Shown: in pieces, positions 63,751 through 64,000 of the stretch | Numbering within the stretch: position 1 is the stretch's first letter | Layout of the letters: the number at the start of each line of letters is the position of its first letter | Assembly: GCA_946800325.1 (NCBI GenBank) | Contig: OX326956.1 | Span: forward strand, 43,584,052 to 43,648,051 | DNA from: Luzula sylvatica | Taxonomy: Eukaryota; Streptophyta; Magnoliopsida; Poales; Juncaceae | DNA: 64,000 bases | Direction: 5' to 3' | Program-made: the position numbers and the translations under genes | Notes under the pieces: model-generated | Databases searched by the model: none | What the model was told of the DNA's origin: nothing | What the model saw: only the letters and a program-made list of their open reading frames with translations

Positions 63751-64000
63751 ATGGTTATACGTATATACATAATGGTTATGTATATCTAAACCCATTGGGA
63801 TCGGTATTGATAGCGGTGAAGTTCGTCCTTGAATGCTTTGAGAAAGAATTCAGGATTTTATTTTATCTATAATGGTGTGGAGGACGGGTTGGTTATAAAG
63901 AGTTATACCAACGACAGTTTCCAAACATGTAGCACGACTTTCGATCACGAAGTTTGTACGTGTTTTGCTTAAACGAGAACACTGTTATGTGCAAAGGTTC
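63524..64000 (+). pseudogene. Second copy of the degenerate Copia interior (runs off the window)
   Basis: It matches the reverse complement of 43640-43990 in order: CGTCTGATTTACCGTCAATA, GAATGTAATATGATTACACG, CCCATTGGGATCGG, TTCAGGATTTTATTTTATCT, GTGTGGAGGACG, TAGCACGACTTTCGATCACG. So it belongs to the same non-coding family as the nested element, in opposite orientation. Confidence 0.8.
63701..63747. repeat. (TG)n microsatellite
   Basis: About 22 TG units expanded from TTGTGAATGTATAATGG-like sequence in the related copy at about 43860. Confidence 0.95.

Noticed and set aside
63576..63770. Minus-strand ORF with His-Thr run
   Set aside because: It is a translation of the (TG)n microsatellite.

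Overview
This is a stretch of plant nuclear DNA: AT-rich, with spliced genes using GT-AG introns and a dense layer of plant-type transposons. The species cannot be read from the sequence; a eudicot is my guess only. Only four host genes are supported, all on the + strand: one five-exon endo-beta-1,4-mannanase gene (GH5; 914-2837) and three tandem paralogues of the RCI2/PMP3 family of small stress-induced plasma-membrane proteolipids (A 15775-16048, B 28536-28792, C 35165-35475). The three RCI2 copies share a coding intron at the same codon boundary, a conserved promoter block (G-box CACGTG, a CACGTTCGT element, a TATA box) and a conserved intron in the 3' UTR. They are derived from a local duplication whose spacer DNA was later inflated by transposons and by a 4-kb satellite array.

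Layout. 1-2837: mannanase gene and flank. 3047-5211: 5'-truncated LINE with a perfect 17-bp target-site duplication (TSD). 5229-13126: transposon mosaic, with tRNA-like SINE pieces, a TIR element (6872-8539), a hAT-like element (9343-10765) split by a Helitron (9634-10554), and a Mutator-like element (10791-13117) split by a near-palindromic fold-back Mutator-like element (11630-12730). 14437-16460: MITE-decorated promoter and RCI2-A. 18420-18850: tandem repeats. 19300-19635: CACTA end. 19889-22137: a solo LTR carrying another solo LTR of the same family in opposite orientation. 22491-23432: hAT-like element. 24394-25815: LINE remnants. 25140-29400: RCI2-B with a promoter split by 2.5 kb of inserted DNA. 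29470-33500: 124/125-bp satellite with an A/B dimer structure. 34240-36480: RCI2-C.

37232-54032 is a three-level retrotransposon nest. A degraded Ty1/Copia element (minus strand, LTRs 37232-37757 and 53527-54032, TSD ATTTT) is interrupted inside its integrase by a 9.26-kb Copia-derived element (40979-50234). That element has similar LTRs but a ruined interior, and it carries a further solo LTR (47047-48454, TSD AAGTG). 54033-64000 holds MITEs, a truncated CACTA element whose GCCGGTGAT-repeat end is split by a 1.66-kb Ty3/Gypsy-like solo LTR (59625-61288, TSD TATTT), tandem duplications, and the start of a second copy of the degenerate Copia family.

The points I would look at first are: (i) the RCI2 cluster, where one MITE family has entered the 3'-UTR introns of two paralogues in opposite orientations; (ii) the Copia-derived family that appears to have moved while its own interior was already non-coding; and (iii) two unrelated-looking LTRs that both carry arrays of palindromes with the core CCGTT(N)AACGG.
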